From Baylisascaris procyonis (Eukaryota; Nematoda; Chromadorea; Rhabditida; Ascarididae): DNA of 64,000 nucleotides. The translations under genes were made by a program, and so were the position numbers. Below are positions 39,801 through 51,700 of this stretch, piece after piece. A model generated the notes under the pieces. It worked only from the letters and a program-made list of their open reading frames with translations. It was not told the origin of the DNA and did no database searches. Location of the stretch: contig JAZARR010000214.1 of the NCBI GenBank assembly GCA_037389465.1, positions 930,001 through 994,000 on the forward strand. Reading direction: 5' to 3'. Position 1 is the stretch's first letter, and each line of letters starts with the position of its first letter.

Positions 39801-41575
39801 TAGCAAGGTGAAAAATGGAAAAGAGATAGAAAATGAGTCCTATTGCGCAGTATTAGCATAAATATGTGTGCAATGCTAACCTGGACTGATCAGTTGATTG
39901 TACTTTGAAAGTCGAAAGCGATAAGATTCACCATTGAGGTTAATAGTATAGTATAGACCGTTAGCATCGAAACCCTTCGACGGCACATCGATCCAATAGT
40001 GAGGGGCTACAAATTCTTTCAAATATCACGTCCTCTCTTTACTCTATCGTTCTATAGAGGTCTATTATGCAGAAATCATTTAAGCTTTTCCATCTAGCTG
40101 AGCATAATGTGTTCAAGAATACTCAAGAAATAGCACGATATGTGTTTTAACGTTTTGCTTATTGAATTATCAAATTCCTAAGAAATAATAAAGATAGTGA
40201 ATAACGCTATGATAATTTAACCAATCCTTGAAGCTCGTATGAATTTTCTAAAAAGAGAAATGTTTCTTCTCACTTACTCATTATAAAATAAAAAACCGGT
40301 CGATAGAAAATGCCTTCCAAAAGTTTCGCATTTTTTATTATTCATTAAAAAGTTGTCATTATAATCCGGTTTACAAATGCAAATTTGTTAATTGAATGCA
40401 AATATGTTGAAATGCTGCAAGTGCATCTAATTAACATACTTCTCGCGAGAGACCTTCCATTGACATTTAAAAAGAAAAGTGCCAAGTCCATATTTTCGTA
40501 AAAAATGTGGAATGATCATATTTATCAAACCACAATTACAGTAGCTATAGGTTTTAGCTTTCTTTTTCCAATAAATCTTATAAATATTTGGATATTGAAT
40601 CGAGCATAATGTTTGCAAAACTTCTGAATTAGATGGTTGACTATAATCGACGAACCATTTGCTTTTGAAGTTGTTCCAAATAGATGCAATAGCTGTTGTT
40701 CATTTAGTGCATCGAATAAACAGTAAACGAGCTGAAAATAAATTGGAGATGGATTTATGAATTTATATGTGAGGAATTATTCCAATTAACAGAGTAGAAA
40801 GAAATGTTGAATACAGCAAAAATTCCCTTCATTTCTGCCATTGATGTTCTATTGATGGTAATTGGAGATGTCGCTAAAGATGGTCCGTTATAACATTTTA
40901 ACGCCGTTTTGCACAATGACGATTGCACTAACGCAAACCTGAATTAGAAATGCAAACTCTTTTTGGACGGAATATATAACGATTGATATTTGAAAGGATT
41001 TTATTGATTCTTTGGTGAAAATTTATAAATAGGATTTTTTTAAACTTCATTGGATGAATGCATCATGAAACAATGAATCGAAATTAACTGGAATTTAGTA
41101 TTTGAATTTATTTCATAGAAACATCATCTTTTTAATATCTTAGTAGCTATGAATGCTATCAACTTGATTTGAAGAGCTCTCATTAGACTGGGGTAAATAA
41201 ATCTTTTGAGTAAAATAAATGTTTAATGAAATAAAGAATAAAAAGAAGTCACAAGAAATACAGTGAAATATGTTATAAAAGTGCATTAATTTATTATGTC
41301 TAACGTCTGTAATGTGACGTCTACAGCGCCTACAGCAATTATCTCATTTCAACTATATGAAGATAATTTTGTATGACATATTGACAATCGTTTACAAGAA
41401 AAATACCGATGCACTATAATTGTCAACAATTCAAGTATAATTTAATAGCGTAACACAAGTTTCTCTTTAACATCAAAAAACATAACGATCTAAACAATCG
41501 AACACTATTCATGCAATGTGAAAATTGACTGACCGGCAAAATAACGATAACAATGAGAAGCGATCGCTGAATCAT
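13609..41575 (-). CDS. ADAMTS-type secreted metalloprotease, 23 exons, apparently complete
   Basis: Zinc endopeptidase of the extracellular matrix. My exon model (5' to 3'): 41575-41534, 40731-40656, 40015-39881, 35883-35753, 33123-33003, 32221-32140, 31245-31119, 30515-30432, 29872-29736, 26161-26018, 25680-25554, 24987-24817, 24035-23943, 23632-23457, 22738-22675, 22349-22219, 21542-21446, 21178-21025, 20550-19882, 19052-18922, 17820-17712, 16531-16402, 13744-13609. All junction phases agree and the total is 3267 nt, 1088 residues plus TAA. Domain order by residue: signal 1-18, prodomain to about 195, reprolysin about 198-402, disintegrin-like 403-490, TSP1-1 about 505-570, Cys-rich 571-650, short link, TSP1-2 about 698-740, His-rich linker to 920, TSP1-3 to TSP1-5 to the end. 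It is shorter than GON-1 and no GON domain is seen. It is probably an adt-1/2/3-like nematode ADAMTS, but I cannot choose among them without alignment. Confidence 0.9.
14987..14999. repeat. Poly-G tract in an ADAMTS intron
   Basis: Uninterrupted run of about 13 G residues after gaggc, in the 13745-16401 intron. Low-complexity tract with no coding role. Similar short G or C runs occur at 62586-62594 and 62783-62793. Confidence 0.85.
18327..18417. repeat. Compound (CT)n-(TA)n microsatellite
   Basis: A CT-rich run (about 18327-18368) passes directly into a TA run (18370-18416) with one interruption (TG at about 18390). It lies in the ADAMTS intron between exons 20 and 21. Open frames through it are repeat translations, not genes. 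Confidence 0.95.
19297..19343. repeat. (TA)n microsatellite
   Basis: About 23 uninterrupted TA units in the ADAMTS intron between exons 19 and 20. Confidence 0.95.
19882..21178 (-). CDS. ADAMTS exons 18-19: short link, second TSP1 and His/Thr/Ser-rich linker
   Basis: Exon 18 (21178-21025, 51 codons) starts PLLCGGRAIVASEEDC and ends in a basic stretch before a gttcgt donor. It occupies the place where most ADAMTS proteins have a spacer domain of 100 or more residues. Exon 19 (20550-19882, 669 nt, by far the largest) starts with TSP1-2 (VWSIWSSWGNC, then RQRSCSSGVC and SSCFVPC). It continues as about 175 residues without Cys, with about 19 His, many Thr/Ser/Asn and only one acidic residue. The DNA has an irregular repeat of roughly 27-30 bp, visible as recurring actatgc words. 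Exon 18 has alternative donors at GATAAA|gtacta (wrong phase) and ACAC|gtacac (right phase, weaker). Confidence 0.82.
21446..24987 (-). CDS. ADAMTS exons 12-17: disintegrin-like, first TSP1 and Cys-rich domains
   Basis: Exons 12-13 give the disintegrin-like module: NCLIDG, FTLDEQCAFFHGEC, then DVCDMVWCGNGEG and GSFCGEQ. Exon 14 (23632-23457) starts WCMEGKCVE, the standard closing motif, and runs into TSP1-1, with QWSAWSD and a Cys-rich core ending HCNKP. Exon 15 completes it with YPNNGGQDCKGD. Exons 16-17 form the Cys-rich region, with EEDLCKIWC, FPDGTPCGGDRYC and KGHC. Domain order and motifs match ADAMTS proteins and not membrane ADAMs. Most donors are standard. GTTCGT is used at 23457, as it is at several other junctions of this gene. 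Confidence 0.9.
23879..23924. repeat. 23-bp imperfect tandem duplication
   Basis: Two adjacent copies of a 23-bp unit beginning gataagttt (23879-23901 and 23902-23924), differing at three positions. It lies in the short intron just after ADAMTS exon 13. Confidence 0.8.
25554..31245 (-). CDS. ADAMTS exons 7-11: reprolysin catalytic domain
   Basis: Exon 7 (31245-31119) opens the domain with HELVVELAIFIDDAL, the usual first strand. Exons 8-9 add the helix ending in NPKHWDHALLFSG, which joins in phase 2 to YDLYRG of exon 10. Exon 10 (26161-26018) has AGYAAVKGMC, CTINEG and the first part of the zinc site. The site is HEMGHSLGMYHD (residues 355-366). Zinc ligands His355, His359 and His365, catalytic Glu356 and the following Asp are all intact. 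The intron falls inside Ser360. The Met-turn CCIMSPS (Met378) follows in exon 11. The exon 11 donor is taken as ACG|gttcgt at 25554. A GT three codons before the exon end is an alternative in the same phase. The domain looks fully competent. Confidence 0.93.
27760..27799. repeat. (TA)n microsatellite
   Basis: About 20 TA units in the 3.6-kb ADAMTS intron 26162-29735. Confidence 0.95.
32140..41575 (-). CDS. ADAMTS exons 1-6: signal peptide and prodomain
   Basis: Exon 1 (41575-41534) encodes MIQRSLLIVIVILP and splices in phase 0 to exon 2, which starts LVYC, completing a signal peptide. Exons 2-4 carry typical prodomain text: the YYTINLNGESYRFRLS strand, a G-F turn after LISPG, then NCIYRGE and VVGCGRRM, the Cys-containing stretch conserved in ADAM/ADAMTS prodomains. 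Exon 5 (33123-33003) continues RGLIVSNGYHFLVHP, then HIIHKR (Lys-Arg at residues 156-157, a possible proprotein convertase site) and DSC, whose Cys166 is a candidate cysteine-switch residue. Exon 6 is a short acidic stretch. No canonical RxKR is seen immediately before the catalytic domain, so where the prodomain is cut is uncertain. Introns here are long (up to 4.0 kb). Confidence 0.85.
33186..33251. repeat. 33-bp imperfect tandem duplication
   Basis: Units at 33186-33218 and 33219-33251 share the core cactggtcca and similar flanks. They lie in the ADAMTS intron just upstream of exon 5. Confidence 0.7.
34611..34880 (-). pseudogene. Possible relic of a mariner-type transposase
   Basis: The last 30 residues of this open frame read NAQKTIMMQRL...EFHPSYSPDHD. 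The spacing resembles the DNARPHxAxxT...HPPYSPDLAP region of mariner/Tc-type DDE transposases, which places a HPxYSPD motif about 20 residues after the Asp-Asn pair. The key catalytic residues upstream are not recognisable and no terminal repeats were identified. It sits in an ADAMTS intron. This is a weak motif-based suggestion. Confidence 0.25.
37945..37980. repeat. Two exact copies of an 18-bp unit
   Basis: The unit ttttgcgtttgcaatttc occurs at 37945-37962 and again at 37963-37980, followed closely by a duplicated tttggaacg. Intron DNA between ADAMTS exons 3 and 4. Confidence 0.85.
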
Positions 41576-44500
41576 TTTACACTTCCGATTTATAGATTTG
41601 TTGCATCTATAATGAAAGAATTAATTTGGAATCGAAAATTAATATTCACCGACTTTTGAGCTGCTATTAAGAATTAAAGCAAGTAACGAAATAGCATCGT
41701 AATAAGAAATCTGTTTCACATCGTTTCATCTTCTGATGTATAGCAAGTCACTTGTAAATAAATAATCCTTGGCACTTGAACGCCACTCGTAACAACTCGT
41801 ATTAAAACAACTATCACGAAATAGGTCTTTTCTTGGAAGTTCTATCGACAAGGACATCTGCATATGTCATTCCATTGGCCAAGTGCATCTGCCAGATGGA
41901 TCGATGTACAAGAAGTAAGCAAGGGGAGAGGAAAGAAGGAGGAGATGATGGAGTGTGATGTCAGGGAGTCCCCATTTAAGCTATTGAAATCAGTATCCCT
42001 CCTCCACCCAAATGAGTGATGGTGCGTACACTAATAACTGCAACACGGGGACCTCCTTATTCAAACGACCATAGCGGCTAAGACGGCTCAATGAGAGTTG
42101 AAGCTGCACCAGCTGAGGGCGTTCAATGCAAATATGCAATGCCTGAGGGGGTGAGTGTCCCTCAGAGATGGCGATGGTACAACCCGATCGCATTGTCAAC
42201 GGCGTTGCAAACTGGTCTGCATAGTGTGCAACATCATTGCATACAACCGCTTTTGCTGATTGCGATATCATACAAATGCAATCACAACACAACACCAATA
42301 ACTAATTCCAACAGCACTTTCGCAATGAATGAATGGCAGACAATTTGCATTGTTTGACTCGAAAAAATGAGAACGTGAGGAATTCGGTGGATGCAAAGTG
42401 CAATATAGCAGAAGAGTTTGGGAAGCGTAAAGACATCAACGTTAACAATATGGAGTGTGTCACATTAAAATGATAGTATCGGAGCTGATCTTGCTGAAAC
42501 CCGCCTCACAACTACTTTACGTGAGCTGATTTTTTAAAGAGACGATTATGAGCCTAAAATGTAGGACTAGCTGCTTTCGCAGTTGTTCTCTAGTAAGAGT
42601 TCCTAGCGACTGGCAAGTTAGAATTATTAAAGTAGCCTATTTGGGCGTCGAAGAATTTATAGGAGAATGTAAGGTCAATAATGGGACATCATTTCTATGC
42701 GGAAATAAAAGCGCAGTCTGATATAAATTATATTGTCTCACCAAAAACACAACTTGAATTTATGCCAAATTAACAACTCCTTCTGCTTGAAAGAGCATAA
42801 ATTTTTCCATCAACTTCCCGATGAGTTCTCTTCATTTTTGAAGGTTCCAAAATTACACGGAAATGATGCATAACATGCGATGCCCTTTTAGTAAACTAGA
42901 TTTTCCACGTGCAGAATACAAGCTCCCATAGACTTCCGGTTATAAATTACCTCGCGGTAGGGACATAAACATTAACCGATCCAGCATAAAAACGACTACG
43001 GCTTACCCCCTCCCCCTCAAAAAAAAAAATTGCTTCACGTCTTATATAGCAGTAAAGAATAATTTCAAACCTGAAATGAATAAATAGCGATTTTTTTAGC
43101 TACTAAACAAGAATGCCGCAGTTACTTAAGCTCGAACTACATGAGAATACAAGTTTCCCGGCAGATTTTTGGAATTTTGAATTTTGCACTTAGCACGATG
43201 AACGCACTCAACGACATCTTTATTTAGTCGTTTTTTACCGCGACATCCTCAACAGATTATATACGCATTTTACAATTCCTTGCAAGATATCCATTACCAG
43301 GAGAGGTCAGATTTCTTTGTATTTGTTTTTTATGGTGGTTCCAACTTGCACTACAAAAAGCCCCGGCAATAAACCACTGTAAACATAAACCGCACCCTTG
43401 AAAACTCTGCATCAATGATCTACTAAACCCAAACTTTCTTTTTTTTATAAATCACTAAAGGAGATGTAAAATTTTGTAATCTGTTTTGTTTAAGGGTCAG
43501 TCAGACGTTATTCAAAAAAAAACTTTCACTGGAGTCAGATCGGTTCCATCGGGTCGCTCACGTAGCAAAAGCATTCTGCGATCGAATAATTTGCTTCTAT
43601 TTGACTCAGTGATCGATGTTTGAATGCCTTCTGTTTAAATCGACACTATTTGTGATTTGTTTCGTTGCATTGTGACATTTTTCGAAGCAACCAGTTTATT
43701 GCTTACAATAGCATCGCTCAACGAGGACTCAGTGACAATCAACAAGCTTCTATAAAATTGTAAATAAATAACCGTTCCACCTTTTAATCGAAACCACTTC
43801 TCTTCGATCATTTCCTCACTAAAACACTCGGGCAAGAAGGTGAACGGAACGAGCCACTATCAATACCGAGCAAATGCATTTGCATATTTGTCGATCATTT
43901 GAAAGTTTCCACAAAATCAAAATATATCTCAAAAATCATCGGCGTAAATGCAAATTAAAATGCAAATAGAAACAAATGAAGTAGGTTAGCACAATAAGCA
44001 TTTTCGCACCGCTCTCATGTGACCGACAGGTCGAGCGAATTTTTTTAAATTGACAATGATTCTTTCTATAAAAATATTCTCTATAATACAAGCCATCTAT
44101 AAAATTCGGCTTGATTCCTTCGTTTTTTTTTTTAAATTGCTTATAGTTGCAAAAAGAAAAGCATCATTTCAACCATAAAATTTTTATACTTTTTAAGAAA
44201 ATTGATTAAATCGTTTAACCTCTAAATAAAATATTCTGCTGTTTTTGTTTAAATAAATAAATAAATAAAACTAGTGTCATTTTGTGTGCCTATTTTTGTT
44301 TAGATTTCAGAATGCGAGTTTACTGTGAATAAACAAAACTGAGAGAAAGAGAATGGATGAAATGAAGAAATGAAAGAAAACATAGTAGATGGGTCGATAT
44401 GAATTTGTGATGACACGCAATTAGTTCGAATGTGAATCCGTCATATCACTTAAATCTCCTTCTCAAAGGGACCGAAATTCCATTTTTTTTCGATTCCCAT

Positions 44501-47500
44501 TAGCTATACCTACAAGCGCATATAAAACCACCTGAGGGACGAAGCTCACAAATCACTGTTTATCACTGATATCAAACAGGCCAACCAATTGACAGCTGTC
44601 ATTTCCGTCAAAGTGGCCGCTGAAGAAGCATGTGCACTTTCATTTACAATCACAACTGGCTTGCCTAACACACTGAAGATAAGACAATTCAATTACGTCC
44701 ATTTTAACTTGTGATCATCTGCAAGCATTCTCGCCGGTTGCAATCTAGAATATTAACTCGTTCGTTGTCTAGCACATTGCCACTTGTAGGTGATGCATTA
44801 AAGTGCGCCTATAATTCGACTGGAACTATTACGTTAATTGATTGACTACTAGTTCATAATAAACCAATTAGTACATACGGCAAAAGTGGTGCAATAAAGA
44901 ACATTAAAGTGTAGAAGACGATAATATTTGAAATTGCTTTTGTCGGTTTTTCCAAAAATTTTAAAACAACAGTGATGAAGATGAGGAAGAGTGCAATCAT
45001 CCACTTAGAATAGTAACTAATGAAAAATTTGTGACTTTATAAAAGATTCTGTACTGATTTATGTGCTCAAATTCGTACTGTATTCATAAAATTATACACA
45101 TAGGAGGCATAAAAAATCAGAAAACAAGTGCAGAAATTAAAAAAAGGTATGTTGGGAAAAACGAACACGACGTGTTCATTTTCACTTGTGTAAGCACATG
45201 AAAGTTTTTAATGATTCGTCCCAAGGAAAAATTTAAATGGGAAATGCACGACGAATTGCTTATTAGATCGTTTATTCCATCGATTACATCATATTCATCA
45301 CAGAGAATCGGTCGAAAAGCAAATATACGCGAATAATTTCAGTCAATTATGAGAAAAATGAACCAACAAATTTGAATTAGTACGAAATAATTGATTAGTT
45401 AGCTAAGTTGTGAAGAAAGTGATTAGGCGGGTAAATAGGTAACAAATAAGGGCATTGATCAATTAATAAAGTAATGAATAAAGGGATTAATTGAACGCTT
45501 ATTTAAATAAAGAATGCCTGCTATGAAGAAAATTAATCAAAGATAAACAGCGTAATATTTCGCAAAATCATGCAGCTATACTGTTCTGAAACGCACACAT
45601 ATTAAATCAGATTAAGAGCGAATTCTATCAGAATCCAATCAGCATCAACCACAGCGACAGAATTCAGGAAACCAATTTGCCGACATCAGTGATAAAATGA
45701 TAAAAATATGAAATCATTAATATCAGCCGAAGAAAAAAACCCTAATTTTCACTCTGGAATATTGAATAATCGTATGAATGCCAATAAGAAATTAATAGCA
45801 ATGAAACGATGGAAAAATTCGAAATCAAAAAACGATTTACGATAAGACGTTGCATACTTCACGGTAAGAAGGCTACTGAAGGACATCAATGCGCAATTGA
45901 AATAGAATGAAGTAATTTTATAATTCAATTCTTTGCGTTTGCAGAATCAATTTCCAGTAAAAATACTCAATGATCTTTTCTCGACAAATTAATGCTATAA
46001 ACCACCAAAAAAATTCATTTTTTATTGTTTTCGTATTTAATGAAATTTGGAACAGAAATCTTAAAGATCGGTTTTATACGGCCGAATTGATGATACGGTA
46101 CAAAACGATCACCGAATTATATATGAAGAAACAGATGAAAGAATAATGAAATTCCACATCAGTGAGCTGACTGTAGAGCAGAGCCAAAGAGTGACAACTG
46201 GAAGGCAAAGATAAACTCGACAAAACGACGATATGCACCCTTACCGCTATAGGATGGACTTAAGCTTTTCATTTGCATAATTTGAGCGGACCACAAAAAG
46301 CGGCTTCCTTTGAAAGGAGTGTCGCATAGCGGTGAAATGAAAGGGATAGTGACCGCTGCTACGATGAAGTCACTGTTGATGGAAGTGTGTGGGTATATGT
46401 GGATACTGGACAGCCGACACAACAAACAATGTGCCTGTTGGAATGGCATCTTCCATAAAGGTCACGCATATCATGGCCAGCTCGATGACCCACCCGAAAC
46501 AACAAAAATACATGATCACACCATCGCACTTCCAAATAGAATGAAATAGAATCCAAAGTATGCTTGAATTTCGAGCTCGAGGTCAAGCAAGACTGGCTTT
46601 GGCAAACAGAAGTTCAGGTCAAGCACAAGCTAAAGCCAAGCTGACTCTGAAGAATAAAGCCAGAAGAGTTCTTAATTAAGCTGCAAGTTTAATTTCGAGT
46701 CTTGCGATAGTACCGCCTTGAAAGACGAGAAATGAAACGCTATAAGTGCCATTATAGGATCAAAGATCCAGGAGGCGAAACTATATTATAGATCCTTCAA
46801 TGCACTCAAAACCTGAACCAGTGGTTATGAACGTGTTCTAATTTACGTGTCGCAACTTTAATCTCTAGAAGTTGAAAAAGCTTTAATCGCATTAAACACC
46901 ACTCCACATACGATCAGCCAACCTCCACTTCTCCACACTCATTACTTGTGTGAAACGCATCATAACCGTCCTTTTATGGTTTTTATGCAATGAAACCAAT
47001 GCGCTCAATAATGACCACATACACGTTTCAGAGAGAATTTCGAGATAGAGCTTTATGTATAATATTGCGCTGCGAGATTTGCCACGTTTGCGATTAGCGG
47101 AGAAAAATTCTTGCATGAAGAAATCCCTGAATATTTTAATTTCAGTATTTCGAAGCAGTTTTCGAATGACCGTCCCTATATAGGGCATCGGTAACACGAG
47201 GTGCAAGGTTACACTGTTTTTGTAACAAACACTTTGAATCTAGTGGCAATCCGATTGGCGGAACAAGTATATGAGATAAGATATTGCGTTACCCTCGCGA
47301 GGAAACAGAAGTCAGTTTCTTACGAACAGGGGCCCATTACCATTCAAAGGAGTTTCTTCCCAAAGGTCTTAAAATATTGACGGTCTAATATAATATTAAC
47401 AATACCAGGAAAGGGAGAACACCTCAGCTCACCCGTTCTCAGTTGCTCGATGGTTGTCGACATCCGTGGCAACCGACACATCGCCTATTGAATCAACATT

Positions 47501-48717
47501 GATGCAGTTTTAATGTCATTATCCGGCTCTTATCGTTTACTATGCGATGAGTCGAAGACGAGGCATTATGTTCATGAGCAACTCAACGGAATCTGTTGGC
47601 CTCAAGAGATGTGAGAAAATGCGACAACGTTTCACATCTGTCACCCACCGGAATATATGCCCACCTTTTATCACTGCTGAATAGGCAGTCAATAACAAAA
47701 CGAAAACATGCTGATTAACAAGTTCCTCGGTGACAAAATCCGTTGGAAGCAGTCAGAAGCCAAACTAATGATGAGCTTGACTGATAATTACAAGTGGTGA
47801 TAAGACATCCGTACTCTCGTTCATAAGCTATCACTTATAAATCAGAAATAAACTGAGAAGAGGTCCTGAATAATTCGTTTGCCATCGAATGCAGAACTTC
47901 GATAAGGACCAATCTATAACATCCACCATTTCATACGCTGCCCAAAAGCATGATTAGATCAATACCAATCCCCAGAAATTCTTTTCTAATACCCTACTCC
48001 TAAAATTATACATTTCAGTAGAGTTTTTTAATTGATGTATACTGAAAGCGAAAATTTGATTGAAACCAGATAACTCTTAAGACTCTCTGAAACGGTCTCT
48101 AATGAAAGCAAACGATGAAGTTCCCTTTAAAACATTGCAGAAAGGGAATTTTTTCCAGAAACGGCAAGCTATAAAAAACATTCAACATTCAAATATCACC
48201 ATTATTTCATTCATGCAACTGCTACAGTGCCGTTCTCACTTCTGAATGATAACATCAAAGAGAACTCGAAATCGGGTTTTATAAAGATTCTCGAACAACA
48301 ACACGAAGAACAAACAAATCAAGTAGGAAACAATTTCAGCACCAAATAGTTACCCACTTCTAATCATCAAATGCCATGTTATAGTAGCCACATATTTCGA
48401 GAACAGAAGTCGGCCCATTTAAGCAAGCTGTGAATAAACTAGAATACAGCCTGATTGGTAACTTCAGTCAGAACTCAAAATTATCGGTCGCCAGGATATT
48501 CAGTTCCACATCGATCTCAATTGGGAGAGAAATAAAGCCAATGATCTTCAAAAAAAAAAAAAACCCACAATTACGCTTAGTATGCCCCCTATACAACCGA
48601 ACAAAAGAGTAAATTTAATGACATGATCCATCGTAATATCGTTTTAGTTGAATGAATATCAGCAAAGAAGCAAACAAGACACACAACTGCGAGTTCGTAA
48701 TCGAGGCATTACGGTAT
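41576..48717. other. Intergenic stretch upstream of the ADAMTS gene
   Basis: No supported gene. It should hold the ADAMTS promoter and the NAA50 3' untranslated region. Two patches are less AT-rich and carry overlapping open frames on both strands (about 41990-42357 and 46159-46586), without recognisable motifs. The rest is AT-rich with scattered simple sequence, such as a TAAA-type run near 44254-44270. Confidence 0.45.
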
Positions 48718-51700
48718 CTATGATGAATTGGCGATTTTCTTGACGAGAATATAAGCGCTGTCCGGTTCGATTCTTTTGTAATACTTCTCGGCCGTACCGA
48801 CAATCTCGAAACCAAATCGTTTGTAGAAGTCGAGTGCCGATTCGTTGTTCACCTTTAAACAACAAGAATATAATTAACGAATGCATGAAACGTATCGCGC
48901 CAACCTTTCTCACTGATACTGAAAATTATCTTTTCTGCACTCTCTATGATGCAGCAGTCCCGGAAAACTTTGTGATCATCGATATACTTGTTGATAAGTA
49001 GTTTCATAAAACACTCTTATCCCACCCCACCTCCTCTTTTTGCCTTATAACTTTCTCAGCGTACACCATCTTCTGCGTGCATCTTTCAGAAACAGTAAAA
49101 AACGATGAAGGTAAGTAGTCTGCTGACACGATCATACCACAAATAGGAAACCATCCTCCTTCCTTCCTCTTCCAGCAGATTTTCTAATGACTTCAAAGTT
49201 GACTTTAGATTATACAGTTAAGTGAAAAATATTGCATTTTTCTTCTGAATAAATAATTGTTCCTTTGTGAAGACAATCGAAAATTTTGCAAAGCCAGCAA
49301 AGCAGGGCAAAATTTGCAAAGTGACGAAGCAAACGAAGCGAGTCGAAATTTTTTGAGAAATTATAGATGGCTCTAAAAATTTTCAGCTGCAAGTTACACC
49401 CTTCGTTTATAAAAGACAGTGAGTGGAAGCTAGACGATATTCTTCTGAAATTTTACATGCGAACTTAATAGGGAGAAAGAGGGAACGATGCGACTATGAG
49501 CAAGGGCCGGAGGGGGGGGGTAAAGGGGTCACCCATGCACGACTTCAACAGTATGGTTTTCCAGCGTCCCCTTTGTCATGGCTTTTGTGAACGTGTTGCT
49601 CATTATAAAGAGACATTTTGCAAGCGACCTATAAGCATGACAACAATTTGCCTTTACAGTTCTTTGGTCTCTTTTGGTCTCCTTTTAAGCTTTAGCTTCA
49701 CTTTGTGCAGCTTCTATGGAATTTAGACAGTTGGCGCGATAAATACCCCACCCAAATTCCACCTCTCACATACTTCGTCGACGGCCATCCGCCACAGCCT
49801 AGTACGTTTATGAGGGACACCTGTGCGTCACAAAGACATCCTTAACAAGGACAGGCTATGCTACTATACGCTGAAGATATGCGATCTTTAAAAGCACGAG
49901 ATCGGATCTTACTTTAAGCTTTAGTCCTTTTTGTTAGAGATCTGTAGGTTTTAACAGATTTGTGTGATATCAGTCATGTTCAGCTTTAGACAACCTGCGC
50001 GTTTTATAATTGAGGAACTTTAAACTACAATATTACGCTCTTTCCCAATAAGTAAGCGCTGCTCTGCGAGTTATCGTGTAAACAGTTCGCTATGGATCGG
50101 CAGACACTCTTTTTACAATTTTTGAGGTGACAATAGCTTTTGTTTAGTTCAAATTATAGCATCTATTCAGTCATCAAGAGGCCCATAATAACTTATAACT
50201 CTTAAAATTCGCCTTGATAAAAGGAAAAAAAGAAACACACATTCAAAGCCTTTCAAATTTCCATCGTTGCTCGCTTTTGAATCAACCACCGATGGCAAAG
50301 TTAATGCGCCTTGAAAAAAAGAAACACACATAGTTAATGCTAACATAACAATAACATCTCCTCAATAATGTTCGGATACATTCAAAATACAAAGATCGTT
50401 AATCATCGGAGATTCGTGATGGATTATTCATATACAACGATTAACGGGAAAAAAGGTAAAATAATTCTGGCATAACAACCCAAGTAAAGCTGGCTTGTTA
50501 TCACAGATGTAATGAAACCCGAAAAAGCTCATGGCAATCTAACAATGAAAAAGAGCAAACCTGCACATGCAGATAAATGTTGTCGATGGAGGCGTCTTTT
50601 TCACAAAGCGATATAACGTGCTTCAGCAATAATGTGCCTATTCCAAGTCTGAAAAATATTCCACTACCCTCACTTCAACTCATCTGAAACGTAAAAGCCG
50701 GAAATCGGATGCAAACATAATTCCAAGGTGCCATACGCTCCTTCAGTTGAAGTACCTACTTTATATAGCTCACAAAAAATATGCGGTGAATATCGACCAC
50801 TAAAATGCCGATTCCTGGTGCACATTACAGCGTTCTTAACTTCTGATATCTCATATTCCAATAAATTTTGCAATTAGGGCATTATATGAAGCAAAGAAAG
50901 GGAAAAATTATATTGTCGAGTGATCGAATGGTACCTCTGAGATGACATGTAAATAAATCAACGAACATATTTTGTTTTTGCACAATTCGAAAATACTCCA
51001 ATAAAAAGTATCAAAAAACTTTTAATGCGCTCAGAAAAAGTTTAATAAATTACTTCATATTGATACTGCGAATGCAGAGGAAATGAGATCGAAACAGCAG
51101 ATTTATTCGGGCTGTGATAGTGCCACCAAAATCAGAAGACATCAGACTATCCATTTATACAGCGAACTCCTCTTCGATGAAGAAAACGACCCACTTATCT
51201 AATTACTTTTTACTATCAACACCTCACTTCAGAAAATATTACGGGTGTAATGGAGGTCTCTCCACTTATATCAGGTGCACTATGTAATGCCCTCAACTAT
51301 ATTCGTCATACAGTACATACCTTTACTGTGCACAAATTAACTCGTTTAAGAAGTTTCGTCCGGGTGCACAGCAAAAAGGGAAAGCCTTTGTGTTTTCTTA
51401 TACGACGCCAAAAGATTGCGCTAATCGAATTTGTTAACTTTAAGAGTTAAAGATCTACAGTTTTCCTTCCCTGCCTTTTGGGATACAGCTCAAAAAAGTC
51501 GTTGAACAGATAACTAGCTGTACTGAAATCGGTACAGTGTATGGGTCCATAGAAAACCGGACAAATAAACGTCAAGATCACTAAATGCAATCAAAGAAAG
51601 ACAAACGGCTGCGCCACGTTTTAAATACAAATCGACTGTCGTATTCATTAAAGTATATAAACCTCACGACAATTTACTAAGGGGACTGAATTTTGCGTTC

